From Gonocerus acuteangulatus (lineage: Eukaryota > Arthropoda > Insecta > Hemiptera > Coreidae), in assembly GCA_946811695.1 (NCBI GenBank), contig OX328123.1, positions 149,390,729 through 149,454,728 of the forward strand: a stretch of DNA of 64,000 nt, read 5' to 3'. Positions 20,994 to 32,785 of the stretch are shown here, piece by piece. The notes beneath the pieces were generated by a model that saw only the letters and a program-made list of their open reading frames with translations, ran no database searches and was not told the DNA's origin. How positions within the stretch are numbered: position 1 is the stretch's first letter; each line of letters opens with the position of its first letter. A program made the position numbers and the translations under genes.

Positions 20994-21363
20994 TTCTAAT
21001 AATATTTTTACTTTTATAAATGTGTAAAATACTGCGCATATGGGAGGAATTCGGTCAAATTAAAGCATTAGGCCTGATGGACATATTACCGTCTTGCCCT
21101 GAAACAAGATGGCGGATCTCCAGTTAGCCCTGCTTCACTTTCTTCAATGGAAACCCAGCGGAGTTAGTCCATAGACATAGAAAGGAGTGATGACTAACTC
21201 CGGTTTTCCCGGGAAAAAGTGAAGCAGGGCTAACTAGAGATCCGCCATCTTGTTTCAGGGCAAGACGGTAATATGTCCATCAGGCCTAATGCTTTAATTT
21301 GACCGAATTCCTCCCATATGCGCAGTATTTTACATGTTTATAAAAGTAAAAATATTATTAGAA
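20994..21363. repeat. 370-bp near-perfect palindrome
   Basis: Arms of about 165 bp run from TTCTAATAATATTTTTAC to its complement, with internal words GCAGGGCTAACT and AGATCCGCCATCTTGTTTCA conserved on both arms. The central 40 bp are not paired. The left edge lies 5 bp from the 5' end of Helitron copy A. It is probably a foldback MITE. Confidence 0.8.
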
Positions 21364-22068
21364 TATTATATTATATAATTATGTAACAAAAACACAAACT
21401 AAGTTCACACAAATCTAAGAACACAACTTTTTAAAGAAAATCAAATCCCCAATATTTGGAGTTTTTTTTTATTGCTTTTGAATAAATTAATAGTTTTAAT
21501 ATATAACTTATAAGAAACTATTACTTTTCAAGTGGTTTAGGGAAAGTGGGGTGGAAAATAAATTAGCCCTTATTTTAAAAAGTATAATGGAACCATTTAA
21601 GGTAATGGAATATTCTACAAATGAATTATGTATATAGATGTTTATTAGGTAAACAAAGGTTTTTAATGAACAATTTGATAACTAGTTTCATATGAAACTT
21701 AATTGAGAGTAATTAAAAACATTTAGATTGGCTCAAAATAAAAAATGGCAAAGCAAAATGTAAGCTCCGAAATAACAGTATTTTTTTAAACTAATTATTT
21801 AATAGTAGATACACCAATACATACCAATAAATGCCTAGACCATGGAGGAAGACCACGATAACTTTTAGCTGACTATGCATAAGTTTAGGAAAGAAAGATT
21901 CAACCCTGGTGTAAGCACACTCCCACAGTATTCCAACCGGAGGAGAAAATCCCCAAGCCTAAGTGGTTCAATTCCATCCCAAAGGCAAATCTTTCAACCA
22001 AGTATTAGCCCTTCTCGTGTGCTTCTCCTGAACAAAACATTTGTCGGTAGAGCTTTCAATAACTTCTA
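21364..22068. other. AT-rich intergenic sequence, nothing recognised
   Basis: Short open frames occur by chance. I see no motif, repeat end or exon signature. Confidence 0.5.
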
Positions 22069-22312
22069 AAGGTACGTTTACATCTGACACTTCTCGCAGG
22101 AAATATATCTCCGGTGTCGGATAGATAATTATAATGATTATTATATTCGACCCATGAGATATATTTCCTGCGAGAAGTGTCTGATGCGAACGCACCCCTG
22201 TTGCTCGGCATAGAAATATATATCTCAGACATAAATTGTTCGCAGTTTACATTAGTAATAATTTCTGTCTGACATAAATATCTTGCTATAACTATCAGGT
22301 GTAAACGCACCT
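22069..22312. mobile_element. MITE with AGGTGCGTTTACACC-type ends
   Basis: The ends AAGGTACGTTTACATCTGA and the complement of AAGGTGCGTTTACACCTGA are imperfect inverted repeats next to TAA/TTA. An inner palindrome (CACTTCTCGCAGGAAATATA and its complement) sits in the left half. The TAA-like duplication would fit a PIF/Harbinger-type MITE, but this is only suggestive. Confidence 0.55.
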
Positions 22313-22934
22313 TAACACCCTAGAAGATATTCCATCCAGAAAAAATCGCCGAATCTTTATCAATACTGTACTCCCTTCAGACACATGTCCTGCGAGGCAG
22401 ACCCTTTTAATCGTTATTCCACCCAGTACCTAAGTGTCGAACTACGGTGGAAAGTTGTCTGAGCCAATCTTCGAGTTCGAACAAATTGGAAGGTTACAAA
22501 TATATAGGCCAACATTAATCCAAATTTATTATAATGATAGATGATATTTGGGGCAAAATAAAAATGTCGAACATTTCGTCCCTACCATGTCAAACTGTCG
22601 TTATATGAGAAATTTCGTTTTTCAGATTCGAGACTTTGTTCATGGATTGTGGACGATACGGCTTGTCGCTAATTGTCACAGCTCTAACCCCTTAAGAATA
22701 GTCTTAAGTGCCTTAAATAAAGTATAGAATAAGACCATTTTTCAAAATATTACTCCGTTAATGGATAGAATATGTCCGTTCTCTACCTTGCTTCGATTTG
22801 CACATTCGGTAGTTTGACATGGAATGTTTCCCATCGATTTCTTCAATCGACCTTGAAGAATCCAGAGAATAGCCTCTCTTACTGAACCTCCTTCAAAACG
22901 GTAGTCATCAAATAAATCAAATAATTATTATTTT

Positions 22935-23390
22935 CTCCACCTCGACAAGAGACTTACTTGGAACACACACACAAAAACAAAACGACAGGAACTAAACAGA
23001 CGCTACGGCCTACTTAGACGACTAATAGGTCCCAAATCAAAACTCAGTACTGAAAACAAACTAACAACCTACAAAACTATTATTAAACCGATTTGGACAT
23101 ACGGCATTGAACTATGGGGTACAGCAAAACCTTCCAACATGAACCGAATCCAAACCTTCCAGTCCAAAGTCCTTCGCCGGATCCTTAATGCTCCCTTCTA
23201 CGTCAACAATAATATCCACCGAGACCTCGAAATTCCCTTTGTCGCTGAATTAGGTAAAACCCGCTTCACCACTTTTCATTCCAAGCTATCCTTTCACCCC
23301 AATCCCCTTGCCCAATCCCTTTCCACAGATGCGATCCCTTCCAATCCCCCGAGACGCCTGAAAAGAAAGTGGCCTAGGGACCAACTGTAA
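22935..23390 (+). pseudogene. Jockey ORF2 C-terminus (after the RT domain)
   Basis: A single open frame reads LHLDKRLTWNTHTKTKRQEL, TYKTIIKPIWTYGIELWGTA, a QSKVLRRILNAP.YV block and HRDLEIP, ending RKWPRDQL. These are the conserved post-RT thumb and C-terminal motifs of Jockey elements, including the TYGIELWG signature. There are no internal stops, so the copy is young. The catalytic RT motifs and the endonuclease are absent because of 5' truncation, so it is inactive. Confidence 0.9.
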
Positions 23391-23559
23391 CACTTAAAAA
23401 CATTATTCATTCCTTAGGGAGTGACAGCAATGACTGCCTTCTCCCCTCTGTTCTTCCTTGTGTATAGCTATGTATGAGATATTTATTTACTTATTGTATT
23501 TTATGTATGCAGATTGTAAATATTCAATAAATAAAAAAAAAAAAAAAAAAAAAAAAAAC
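22936..23559 (+). mobile_element. Jockey-clade LINE, 5'-truncated, poly-A tailed
   Basis: A 13-bp target duplication AATTATTATTTTC (22923-22935 and 23560-23572) encloses a segment that starts in mid-ORF2 and ends in AATAAATAAA plus a poly-A run of about 28. Extreme 5' truncation with a poly-A tail is typical of target-primed reverse transcription. Confidence 0.92.
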
Positions 23560-24728
23560 AATTATTATTTTCATTATTGTAGGTGTTCGCGACTAAAGCG
23601 ATTTAACAAGTGGGTGATGAAATATGCAAAGTGTACAAAATAAAGACAAAAACATATAATAATACAGGAAGAGTATATGATTTATTGCCTGTTAATATGC
23701 ATTCAGTTGTATTTATATAAGTTAATATAAGTTGGTTAAACGGTTGATTGCGTTGAAACTTGTTTGAAATTCATCTAATCTAAGATATTTAAATTTTGGG
23801 TGCGTTTTGTGTGAAGGAAGTATTCCCCAAAAAAAACTATCGTTGAAAAAAAAAGTCCGACTCACAGGAACTGCATCATATTAGCGCGGTTCCGTTCTTA
23901 TCCCTAATGTTGGAAAGGTTGACATAGAAACAGTTATAATTTTGGTTAGACCTTTCATGAAATAATTTATGATCACAAAGAGGTCACGGTTGCAAGGGTA
24001 CATACCTCATACCTGACTACCTGGCCTTGTGAAGGTTCGCTCTAGAAACACACTACTTACTGTTTCTTATTTTCTTTTACTATAACACTAATTTTAGAAA
24101 TAAATGCAATTAAAGAAAAATCAATTATAAAGTGATATGAACAAAGACAAAAACCCGTTAAAAAGGAATAAAAATAACACATATCAAGTTGTAAGCACTT
24201 ATTTATCCGATTGACATCACCTAATCAAAAATTGTTTCAGAATCATTTTCGCAGAGAATTTAATAATCTTTCGAATAGTTTCTATCCACTTACCACGATT
24301 TCCAAACCATTCTCGAGATACTAAGGAAAATATGCGAAGCTCCCAATTTTCATGTCACTTAGTAAAATATTTTATTCTAATCCTTCCTTAACTCCAAACG
24401 TAACCAAAATTTAAAAATCTTTGTTGATATGAATTTCAAACATGCATAGAATATTTTAACTGAATCCCATGATTATAAGTACCCAAATCAAATACTTGAT
24501 TCAACAACTATTTTTCCATTTTCCTCCAAAACGGTTAAAGATAGCGCCTTAAAAATGGTTTCATTCGTTTTTATAGGTCAATAAACCTATAAAACGAATA
24601 CTTGCTAGCATATGAAGTGAGCGCAACGATTTTTTTCGCGCGAATTTCGCTCCAAAAACCATGTCCCGGTGGACGGATTCTGCTGGTTAACGACCTTGAC
24701 CTTTCAAATTAGACGAAAGATTTTTTAT

Positions 24729-24773
<45 letters not shown>

Positions 24774-25010
24774 CAGTGAAACCTCCTGAAACGGACATCT
24801 TCCTATAGCGGACGCCTCTATGAACCACAGAATATCCATAGTCCCGGCGAAAACCCCTTTAAATCAATGCATTAGCACCTCTCAATAGCGGACCCTCTAC
24901 TTACGGACAACGGACACCTAAAATCGGACCCGTATAGCTGATTTCAACCTCCCAATAGCGGACAGCAGGGAAAAATATTTAATTGGATTCTCAGAATCTC
25001 AAGAAAAAGC

Positions 25011-26405
25011 ACCTCTGTGAACTTGGCACCCCACTTTCGAAAAAAAATATAACAATAGACTCAAAAAATTGCAAATCGTTTGTAGTTATTTGTAGTGAAA
25101 AAAATTTCGTTTGTAGTTGCCGCGGTTTTGAGAACCGGGGGGTCAAAAAATACCCCGCACCCGACTTCAACCGATTGGAACCAAACCACTTTTATTCGAC
25201 GTAAAAGTGTAGAAAGCCTAGAAAAAAAGTTACGGCCGCTTTATGAATTTTCAAAATGGCGACTTTTTTTAGTTTTAGGGGTGCGTGTTTCCGTATAGTC
25301 TCAATACATTCTAAATCGTTTGTAGTTGATAGTTTTAAAAGAATTTTCGTTTGTAGGTGCCTAGAAAAAAAGTTACAGCCGCTTTATGAATTTTCAAAAT
25401 GGCGACTTTTTTAGTTTTAGGGGTGCGTGTTTTCTTATGGTCTCAATACGTTCTAAATCGTTTGTAGTTGATAGTTTTGAAAGAATTTTCGTTTGTAGGT
25501 GCCTAGAAAAAAAGTTACGGCCGCTTTATGAATTTTCAAAATGGCGACTATTTTAGTTTTGGGGGTGCGTGTTTTCTTATGGTCTCAATACGTTCTAAAT
25601 CGTTTGTAGTTGATAGTTTTGAAAGAATTTTCGTTTGTAGTTGCCTAGAAAAAAGTTACGGCAGCTTTATGAATTTTCAAAATGGCGACTATTTTAGTTT
25701 TGGGGGTGCGTGTTTTCTTATGGTCTCAATACATTCTAAATCGTTTGTAGTTGATAGTTTTGAAAGAATTTTCGTTTGTAGTTGTCTAGAAAAAACGTTA
25801 CGGCCGCTTTATGAATTTTCAAAATGGCGACTTTTTTAGTTTTAGGGGTGCGTGTTTTCTTATGGTCTCAATACATTCTAAATCGTTTGTAGTTGATAGT
25901 TTTGAAAGAATTTTCGTTTGTAGTTGCTTGGAAAAAAAGTTACGGCCGCTTTATGAATTTTCAAAATGGCGACTATTTTAGTTTTGGGGGTGCGTGTTTT
26001 CTTATGGTCTCAATACATTCTAAATCGTTTGTAGTTGATAGTTTTGAAAGAATTTTCGTTTGTAGTTGCCTAGAAAAAAGTTACGGCAGCTTTATGAATT
26101 TTCAAAATTTTCAAAAAAGTCGCCATTTTGAAAATGCATAAAGCGGCCGTAACTTTTTTTCTAGGCAACTACAAACGAAAATTCTATCACTACAAACAAC
26201 TACAAACGATTTTACGTCGAATAAAAGTTGTTTGGTTCCTATCGGTTGATGTCGGGTGCGGGGTATTTTTTGACCCCTCGGTTCTCAAAAACGGGGCAAC
26301 TACAAACGAAATTTTTTTCACTACAAATAACTACAAACGATTTGCAATTTTTCGAGTCTATTGTCATATTTTTTTTCGAAAGTGGGGTGCCAAGTTCACA
26401 GAGGT
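25011..26405. mobile_element. Foldback element with seven about 143-bp tandem units
   Basis: Outer arms (about 25011-25205 and 26215-26405) are reverse complements, with ACCTCTGTGAACTTGGCACC at the tips. Between them lie seven head-to-tail units of about 143 bp, each with CGGCCGCTTTATGAATTTTC and AAATCGTTTGTAGTTGATAG. A short inverted half unit follows at about 26110-26200. Small frames in the array (for example 25528-25839) are repeat artefacts. It is nested inside the Tigger. Confidence 0.8.
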
Positions 26406-26761
26406 AGAAAAACCTCACCCTTTCGGGCATTGCTAGTAAAATTCATAGGAAATGTCAAGAGTAAACCGTACCCTACTGTTCCAGGAACCACATCTTGTTT
26501 TCTTATACCACTATTCAGCAGGTTTTATTTAGTTTGTATCTAGTCCTGAACTCCGAAAAGAACGCGTGTAACTCTAAACAATAAAGTGGATGTTTTAAAA
26601 GTGTAGGATAGTTTATAGCTTTGTGTTAGAGATCTGGGCGCGAAGTTTGGCGTCGGCAAAACACAGACGTCAAACTCCGCGTAGTTTTTAGAACGATATG
26701 TGGTGAAAGTGCATAGGTTAATGTTGATTTAGTTCAAGATTGGAAAAACAAATAGGTTTAC

Positions 26762-27290
26762 ATGTGCCATGACTATGAGGCTAAATATATATGTAATTTT
26801 GATGAAACGGCTTTAAAAGGGGAAAAGTTCACAGAAGACAAACAAAGCAAAGATCGTTTAACTGTTATGTTGTGCGTAAATATGGAAGGCGATTTTCAAC
26901 AGCCGTTAATAATCAGTAAATCATTAAATCCACGTTGTTTTAAGATCATTAACGTGAATTCAATTTGTCAAGCTAACAAAAAAGCATGGACGACAACGCC
27001 TATAATGAGTGAATGGCTGAAAACTTTCGATCAGAGGATGTGACATGGAAAACGGCGTGTAATTTTGTTTAAGGACAACGCGACATGCCACCGAATATGA
27101 CATTTTGCTGCCAGACCCTCGATCTCAGCATTATTAAAAATTTCAAAACACATTACAGAAAAGGATTTCTTCGGGAAGCCATTACGAAAATGGACTCAAG
27201 CGATTATGTTACTAATGTGACGCGGTATTGTGGATAATGACAGCTGTAAAAGAAATCAGAAACTGTTGTGCACTGTTTTCTCAAAGGTCG
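26762..27290 (+). pseudogene. Tigger/pogo DDE transposase, C-terminal half
   Basis: The open part reads ICNFDETALKG (first catalytic Asp), then DRLTVMLCVNMEGDFQQPL, SLNPRCFK and SEWLKTFDQRM. This is the Tigger DDE core. An in-frame TGA follows, then RRVILFKDNATCH, which holds the second catalytic Asp (LxxDNxxxH). Later, shifted frames give FQNTLQK and a final AVLWIMTAVKEIRNC block that matches the helical C-terminus. The N-terminal CENP-B-like DNA-binding part was not found. It may have been lost when the foldback was acquired. Confidence 0.85.
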
Positions 27291-27379
27291 ATTTCATTAA
27301 CCTCCCAATAAAAAACACCTCCCAAGAACAGACATTTTTTACGGACCGAATGGTGTCCGCTATAAAGAGGTTTCACTGT

Positions 27380-27385
<6 letters not shown>

Positions 27386-27430
<45 letters not shown>

Positions 27431-27445
27431 TATATACATATATAC
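27386..27445. repeat. (TA)n/(CATA)n microsatellite of the HINE element
   Basis: TA dinucleotide run grading into CACATATACA words, continuous with the TA run left of the Tigger (24725-24773). Confidence 0.9.
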
Positions 27446-27753
27446 AAATTTGAACCACCGTTATTTTCGTCCTCTAGGGGTTCTGAAACGTAACATTTTC
27501 TAGTCGGCAGTTCCGGATTGCGCCATGAGGTCAGCCCTATAAGCGCGGTCCCTCCCTCCCCATGGAGGGAGGGAGGGACCGCGCTAAAAAAGTGGCAAAG
27601 TTCCAGGCCAAAAAAAGTGTGCCTATGAAAGTTATGATATCATTGTATTGTCCCAAGTTATAGGCTCTTAATAATCTAATAATACCCTCTCACTTATTTG
27701 TGCAATTCCAACCTGGCCAGGTTTGGTTAAATGATGGCCACTATAACGATCGG

Positions 27754-27937
27754 GGATAGGAGGGCCGGAGCCGTGAGTGTTAAGGCTTGAGCATTAACGC
27801 TCCGTGCCAAAGGTCGGGGGTTCGATTCCCACTATCCCTAGTCCTATCGTGGCTAGAAAAGGGTGGTAACCTATAGATAACACGTTCCAAAATTCGTAGT
27901 TAATAATAATGGGTGTTAAAATTTAAATAAATAATAA
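27754..27937 (+). mobile_element. SINE family 2 with 12-bp target duplication
   Basis: TATAACGATCGG occurs at 27742-27753 and 27938-27949. Between them is a tRNA-like head (box B GGGTTCGATTCCCAC), the word GGCTAGAAAAGGGTGG and the tail AATGGGTGTTAAAATTTAAA. It inserted in the left arm of the giant foldback. The right arm lacks it, so the insertion came later. Confidence 0.92.
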
Positions 27938-28173
27938 TATAACGATCGGATTTATTATAAAATGTCCGGCATTTAAAGATTCAGGCCCTTAGCTTTACGA
28001 TTCAGGATTATTATTAGCTCTTTGATTACTTAAAACGATCTGGTTTGTATGAACACTATGTACGTTAAACGGATGTGCAAAACGTGAAAAGCCCTTATCG
28101 ATCCAATGAGTGCAAAAAAATTTATTCGTGGTAAAAGTTCTCAAAAAAAGTTGTTTTATTTTTTATTTTTAAG

Positions 28174-28174
28174 C

Positions 28175-28228
<54 letters not shown>
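28174..28228. repeat. Poly-T tract
   Basis: An almost pure T run of about 55 bases with no poly-A-tailed element recognised next to it. Within the foldback arm. Confidence 0.9.
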
Positions 28229-28232
<4 letters not shown>

Positions 28233-28964
28233 ATCTCGGACAACAATTGTAGATCATGCAATTATGTAGAAAACTTGTCATCACACTTTTTTTTCATTAG
28301 ATCAACCATTTCTGAGAAAAGGTGATTCCAAAATTTACTTTAGTTGTATTCTCCATAATAAGCATTATGGTAGTTTCAGTTTCTAAGGTCCCAAACAAAA
28401 TTACCGTTACAGCCATAAAGCTGGAGATGTTAGGGTGTCCATCATTTCTAAAATGTCGGGTCTGACATTTGATAATATTAAACTTGTGTAATTCCAATTA
28501 ACACAGAAGTTAGATACTGTCGGTTTCCTGTGCATTGATGCTTTTATTCCAGATTTTCGAGTGGGTGTTCACAATTTTCACGAAATATATATATAAAAAA
28601 ACAAAAACAAAACAAAAACGTTTATTTCTTGTCATGGATTATTGTTATTCAATTCAGGATTATTGTAAGCTCTTTGATGACTTAATACGATCGGGTTACT
28701 ATGAACCAGAGTTGTTAAAAATGTAATCCCCATTCCCATTACAAATTCCCATTCCTTTTGAAAAAAAGTAATTGCCATTCCCATTCCCATTAATCTAATG
28801 GGAATGGGAATTGCCATTACATGTCTGTAATTGGATTACATTTCATTAGATAGTCCGGGTTAAAAAAATTGTATTTTTCAAGGGAAAGGGAGCTTTTATG
28901 CAGTTTTAAATTGTTTTTTTTTTTTTTTTTTTTTTTTTTTTTCCTTAAACCTGGTTTGTTACTT

Positions 28965-29640
28965 ATACAAATTCACACCGTTTGACCGATTTTGACCAAA
29001 CTTGGCACACAGGTAGGTCTTGACCCGGGGAGTCTCGTAGGCTAGGTCAAAAACAGCTAAAAGCTCTCTGTCTGTATGTTTGTTCCTTATACAAATCCAC
29101 ACCGTTTGACCGATTTTGATCAAACTTGACACACAGATAGGTCTTAACCCGGGGAGTCTCGTAGGCTAGGTCAAAAACATCTACCAGATGCCGGTCTGTA
29201 TGTTTGTTCCTTATACAAATCCACAACGTTTGACCGATTTTGACCAAACTTGACACACAGATAGGTCTTGACCCGGGGAGTTTCGTAGGCTAGGTCAAAA
29301 ACATCTACCAGCTGCCGGTCTGTATGTTTGTTCCTTATACAAATTCACACCGTTTGACCGATTTTGACCAAACTTGACACACAGACAGGTCTTGACCCGG
29401 CGAGTCTCGTAGGCTAGATCAAAAACATCTACCAGCTGTCTGCCTATGTGTTTGTTGCTTATACAAATTCACACCGTTTCACTGATTTTGAAAAAACTTG
29501 ACACACAGTTACATCTTGATCCAGAGAGTGTCGTAGGCTTGATCAAAAACGTCTACTAGCTGTCTGTCAGTATGTTTATTCTTTATACAATTCCAAACCG
29601 TTAGACCAATTTTTAAGAAAAGTGGCAGATAGGTAGGTCT
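28965..29640 (-). repeat. 124-bp tandem array, left arm (about 6 units)
   Basis: Units contain ACACCGTTTGACCGATTTTG, a TAGGTCTTGACCCGGGGAGT word and a GTAGGCTAGGTCAAAAAC word. They recur near 28983, 29108, 29231, 29356, 29479 and 29603. The last units are the most diverged. Confidence 0.9.
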
Positions 29641-30656
29641 TGATCGGGGGAGTGCACGGGTTCGAAACTGTGAACCCGAACATCTACAGATTTGCGTTAT
29701 TAGATTTTTTGAAATTTTTTGCTCATAAAATTCCAGAACACATACCACGATTGAACTAAAATCTGTAACTTTCGAGCTTTATCGACCGTTCAAATTGGTT
29801 TATATTATTATTGGATAAATATTCTTTGACATGTCGTGAATACGAGACGTTTCCCATGCAATGTAGTTTGACAATGCAAATAGCTCCTCATCATAAACAA
29901 GCAGTACTTCTTTCTTATAATTGGACCTCCATCCTAAAGGTGATATTGTAGAGTTGATATAGAGGGTAGTATTATGAAGGGTATTGTAGGTAATATTAGG
30001 AAAGATATTGAAGGTGGTATACCCTTCCTAATTCCACCTTATAAAACCTTTCAAATACCACCTTCAATATCCTTCCTAATAATAGGTTCTATTTTCTTCT
30101 TAATATCACCCTTTATAACCATCCTAATACCTCTTTTCTTGCCCTTCCTTGTACTACCGTCTATACCCTTCCTAATACTTCTATATCTTCCTAATAAAAC
30201 CACTTTCCACCATTGTTAATGAGCAAAAATTTATAATATATGAATGTATTAATGAATACATTGGTATTCACAAGTTATAATGTGAAACATTTGTATGTCT
30301 ATATTGTAATTATTTTTTTTTTTAGTAATCACAGTTTTTGTGAACAATTACACTTTCCCTGTGACTTTATTTGTATTTACAGAAAAATTTGTGAATGAAA
30401 ATTCATTTGTATTTATATATTTAATATACTTATATAAATAAATTCTATTCACACCTATGTAATACGACTTTCTTTATATTCGTATTAAGAAATATGTAAA
30501 TTTAGAATAACTTCGTATTTTTATTTCTAAATAAAATTGTGCTCATCAGTGGCGATAGAGCTATCTGAATTGTATAAATATAATCTCGAAAATTCCAGTT
30601 TGTTTAAAGTTTCAAATGATTTTCCGCAAGAAGAAATTGAATTGATTGGAATCTAT

Positions 30657-30734
<78 letters not shown>

Positions 30735-31010
30735 GGCGCATCTACATCTAGGTCATTAGCGCCTGAAATCTATGCTCTCGTTATTCTCTCACAAAAAGTG
30801 GGTCCCGTAAAATTAATTTATACTTAACTTAACCGTGAAAAGTCAGTATAATAGTAGTAAAACAATTTTTGATTTCAAAACTGATTTGAGAGTTGTTTTT
30901 AGCACATTCAAAACTCCTGTATTCAAATTTTGGGAGGATAACAATAATAAAAAAAAAAGTGTATTCAAGTTTCACTACAACTATAATCTCCCTTTCCCTC
31001 AAGAACAGAC
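29641..31010. other. Spacer of the giant foldback
   Basis: It includes a pyrimidine-rich stretch of CCTTCCTAATAC words (30000-30210). It also holds (TA)n followed by T35 (30658-30732) and a short minus-strand SINE-like 3' end (30733-30765, GCGCATCTACATCTAGGTCA) that recurs at about 50371. No gene is seen. Confidence 0.55.
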
Positions 31011-31011
31011 A

Positions 31012-32315
31012 GGTCTGTGAGCCAAGTTTGGTCAAAATCGGTCATACGGTGTGAATTTGTTTAAGGAACAACCATACAGACAAAGAGCTCTTAGCTTTTT
31101 TAGACCTAGCCTACGAGACTCCCCGGGTCAAGACCTATGTGTGTTCCAAGTTTCGTAAAAATCAGTCAAACGGTGTGAATTTGTTTAAGGAACAAACATA
31201 CAGGCAGACAGCTGGTAGGTGTTTTTGACCTAGTCTACGAAACTCGCCGGGTCAAGACCTATGTGTGTTCCAAGTTTCGTAAAAATCAGTCAAACGGTGT
31301 GAATTTGTTTAAGGAACAAACATACAGACAGACAGCTGGTAGGTGTTTTTGACCTAGTCTACGAGACTCGCCGGGTCAAGACCTATCTGTGTGTCAAGTT
31401 TGGTCAAAATCGGTCAAACGGTGTGAATTTGTATAAGGAACAAACATACAGACCGGCAGCTGGTAGATGTTTTTGACCTAGTCTACGAAACTCCCCGGGT
31501 CAAGACCTATCTGTGTGCCAAGTTTGGTCAAAATCGGTCAAACGGTGTGAATTTGTTTAAGGAACAAACATACAGGCAGACAGCTGGTAGGTGTTTTTGA
31601 CCTAGTCTACGAAACTCGCCGGGTCAAGACCTATGTGTGTTCCAAGTTTCGTAAAAATCAGTCAAACGGTGTGAATTTGTTTAAGGAACAAACATACAGA
31701 CAGACAGCTGGTAGGTGTTTTTGACCTAGTCTACGAGACTCGCCGGGTCAAGACCTATCTGTGTGTCAAGTTTGGTCAAAATCGGTCAAACGGTGTGAAT
31801 TTGTATAAGGAACAAACATACAGACCGGCAGCTGGTAGATGTTTTTGACCTAGTCTACGAAACTCCCCGGGTCAAGACCTATCTGTGTGCCAAGTTTGGT
31901 CAAAATCGGTCAAACGGTGTGAAATTGTATAAGGAACAAACATACAGACCGGCAGCTGGTAGATGTTTTTGACCTAGCCTACGAGACTCACCGGGTCAAG
32001 ACCTATCTGTGTGTAAGTTTGGTCAAAATCGGTCAAACGGTGTGAATTTGTTTAAGGAATAAACATACAGACAGACAGCTGGTAGGTGTTTTTGACCTAG
32101 TCTACGAGACTCGCCGGGTCAAGACCTATCTATGTGCCAAGTTTGTTCAAAATCGGTCAAATGGTGTGAATTTGTTTAAGGAAGAACCATACAGACCGAG
32201 AGCTTTTAGCTGTTTTTGACCTAGCCTACGAGACTCCCCGGGTCAAGACCTATCTGTGTGCCAAGTTTGGTCAAAATCGGTCAAACGGTGTGAATTTGTA
32301 TAAGTAACAAACCAG
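31012..32315 (+). repeat. 124-bp tandem array, right arm (about 11 units)
   Basis: These are the same units as at 28965-29640 in inverted orientation (GTCAAAATCGGTCAAACGGT). Neighbouring units alternate between two variants: CAAGTTTCGTAAAAATCAGT and CAAGTTTGGTCAAAATCGG. A block of several units appears duplicated (31140-31500 against 31620-31880), so the array grew by block duplication. Confidence 0.9.
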
Positions 32316-32318
32316 GTT

Positions 32319-32393
<75 letters not shown>

Positions 32394-32400
32394 AAAAAAA
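32316..32400. repeat. Poly-A tract
   Basis: About 75 A residues, the mirror of the shorter T run at 28913-28942 in the left arm. Confidence 0.9.
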
Positions 32401-32469
32401 ATTTAAAACTGCATAAAAGCTCCCTTTCCCTTGAAAAATACAATTTTTCTAACCCGGACTATCTAATGA

Positions 32470-32785
32470 AATGTAATCCAATTACAGACATGTAATGGCC
32501 ATTCCCATTACTCCATTCCAATTCCTGTAATTGTAATGGAAATTGCAATTACTATTTTCCATTACAAGTAATGGAAATCTAAAAAAAACAGTACCCATTA
32601 CTTGTAATTGCAAAATGTAATTGCCATTCCCATTCCCATTACAGTAATGGGAATGGGAATGGCAATTACTTTTTTCCATTAAAAGTAATGGGAATCTAAA
32701 AAATCAGTACCCATTACTTTTAATTGGAATATGTAATTGCAATTCCCATTCCCATTACAGTAATGGGAATGGGAATGGCAATTAC
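32470..32785. repeat. Palindromic (CCATTC)n cluster
   Basis: Blocks reading CCCATTACAGTAATGGGAAT and ATTGCCATTCCCATTCCCAT form several short nested palindromes, alternating with AAAAAATCAGTACCCATTAC. A smaller version lies in the left arm (28725-28850). Confidence 0.8.

Larger units (their letters stand above)
24774..27378 (+). mobile_element. Tigger/pogo-type transposon
   Basis: TA duplications (24772-24773 and 27379-27380) flank ends CAGTGAAACCTCCTGAAACG and its complement (GAGGTTTCACTG), with GCGGAC words inside both. The plus strand has a decayed DDE transposase near the right end. A 1.4-kb foldback with seven tandem units occupies the left half. It sits in the (TA)n of the HINE element. 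Confidence 0.9.
23854..27587 (+). mobile_element. HINE/DINE-like element carrying a Tigger insertion
   Basis: The left end is GTCCGACTCACAGGAACTGC with a TTAGCGCGGTTCC word. The right end is a hairpin made of GGTCCCTCCCTCC and GGAGGGAGGGACC followed by GCGCTAA (27581-27587). The TTAGCGCGGTTCC/GGACCGCGCTAA pair is the subterminal inverted repeat, and a (TA)n microsatellite lies before the 3' segment (GAACCACCGTTATTTTCG). This is the architecture of Helentron-derived non-autonomous elements such as DINE-1. A Tigger entered the microsatellite (24774-27378). No protein is encoded. Confidence 0.75.

Noticed and set aside
21875..22310. Overlapping short frames of 64-84 residues
   Set aside because: They lie over a MITE and its palindrome and show no domain or splice support.
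25528..26141. Repeated frames containing MNFQNGDYFSFGG
   Set aside because: They are translations of the 143-bp tandem units, and frames break from unit to unit.
29974..30219. Hydrophobic 81-residue frame resembling membrane segments
   Set aside because: It comes from a CCTTCCTAATA-type low-complexity stretch, and the apparent transmembrane pattern is compositional.
28965..32315. CRISPR-like array
   Set aside because: The repeats are 124 bp with no unique spacers and lie in a eukaryotic foldback. The same applies to the 98-bp and 105-bp arrays.
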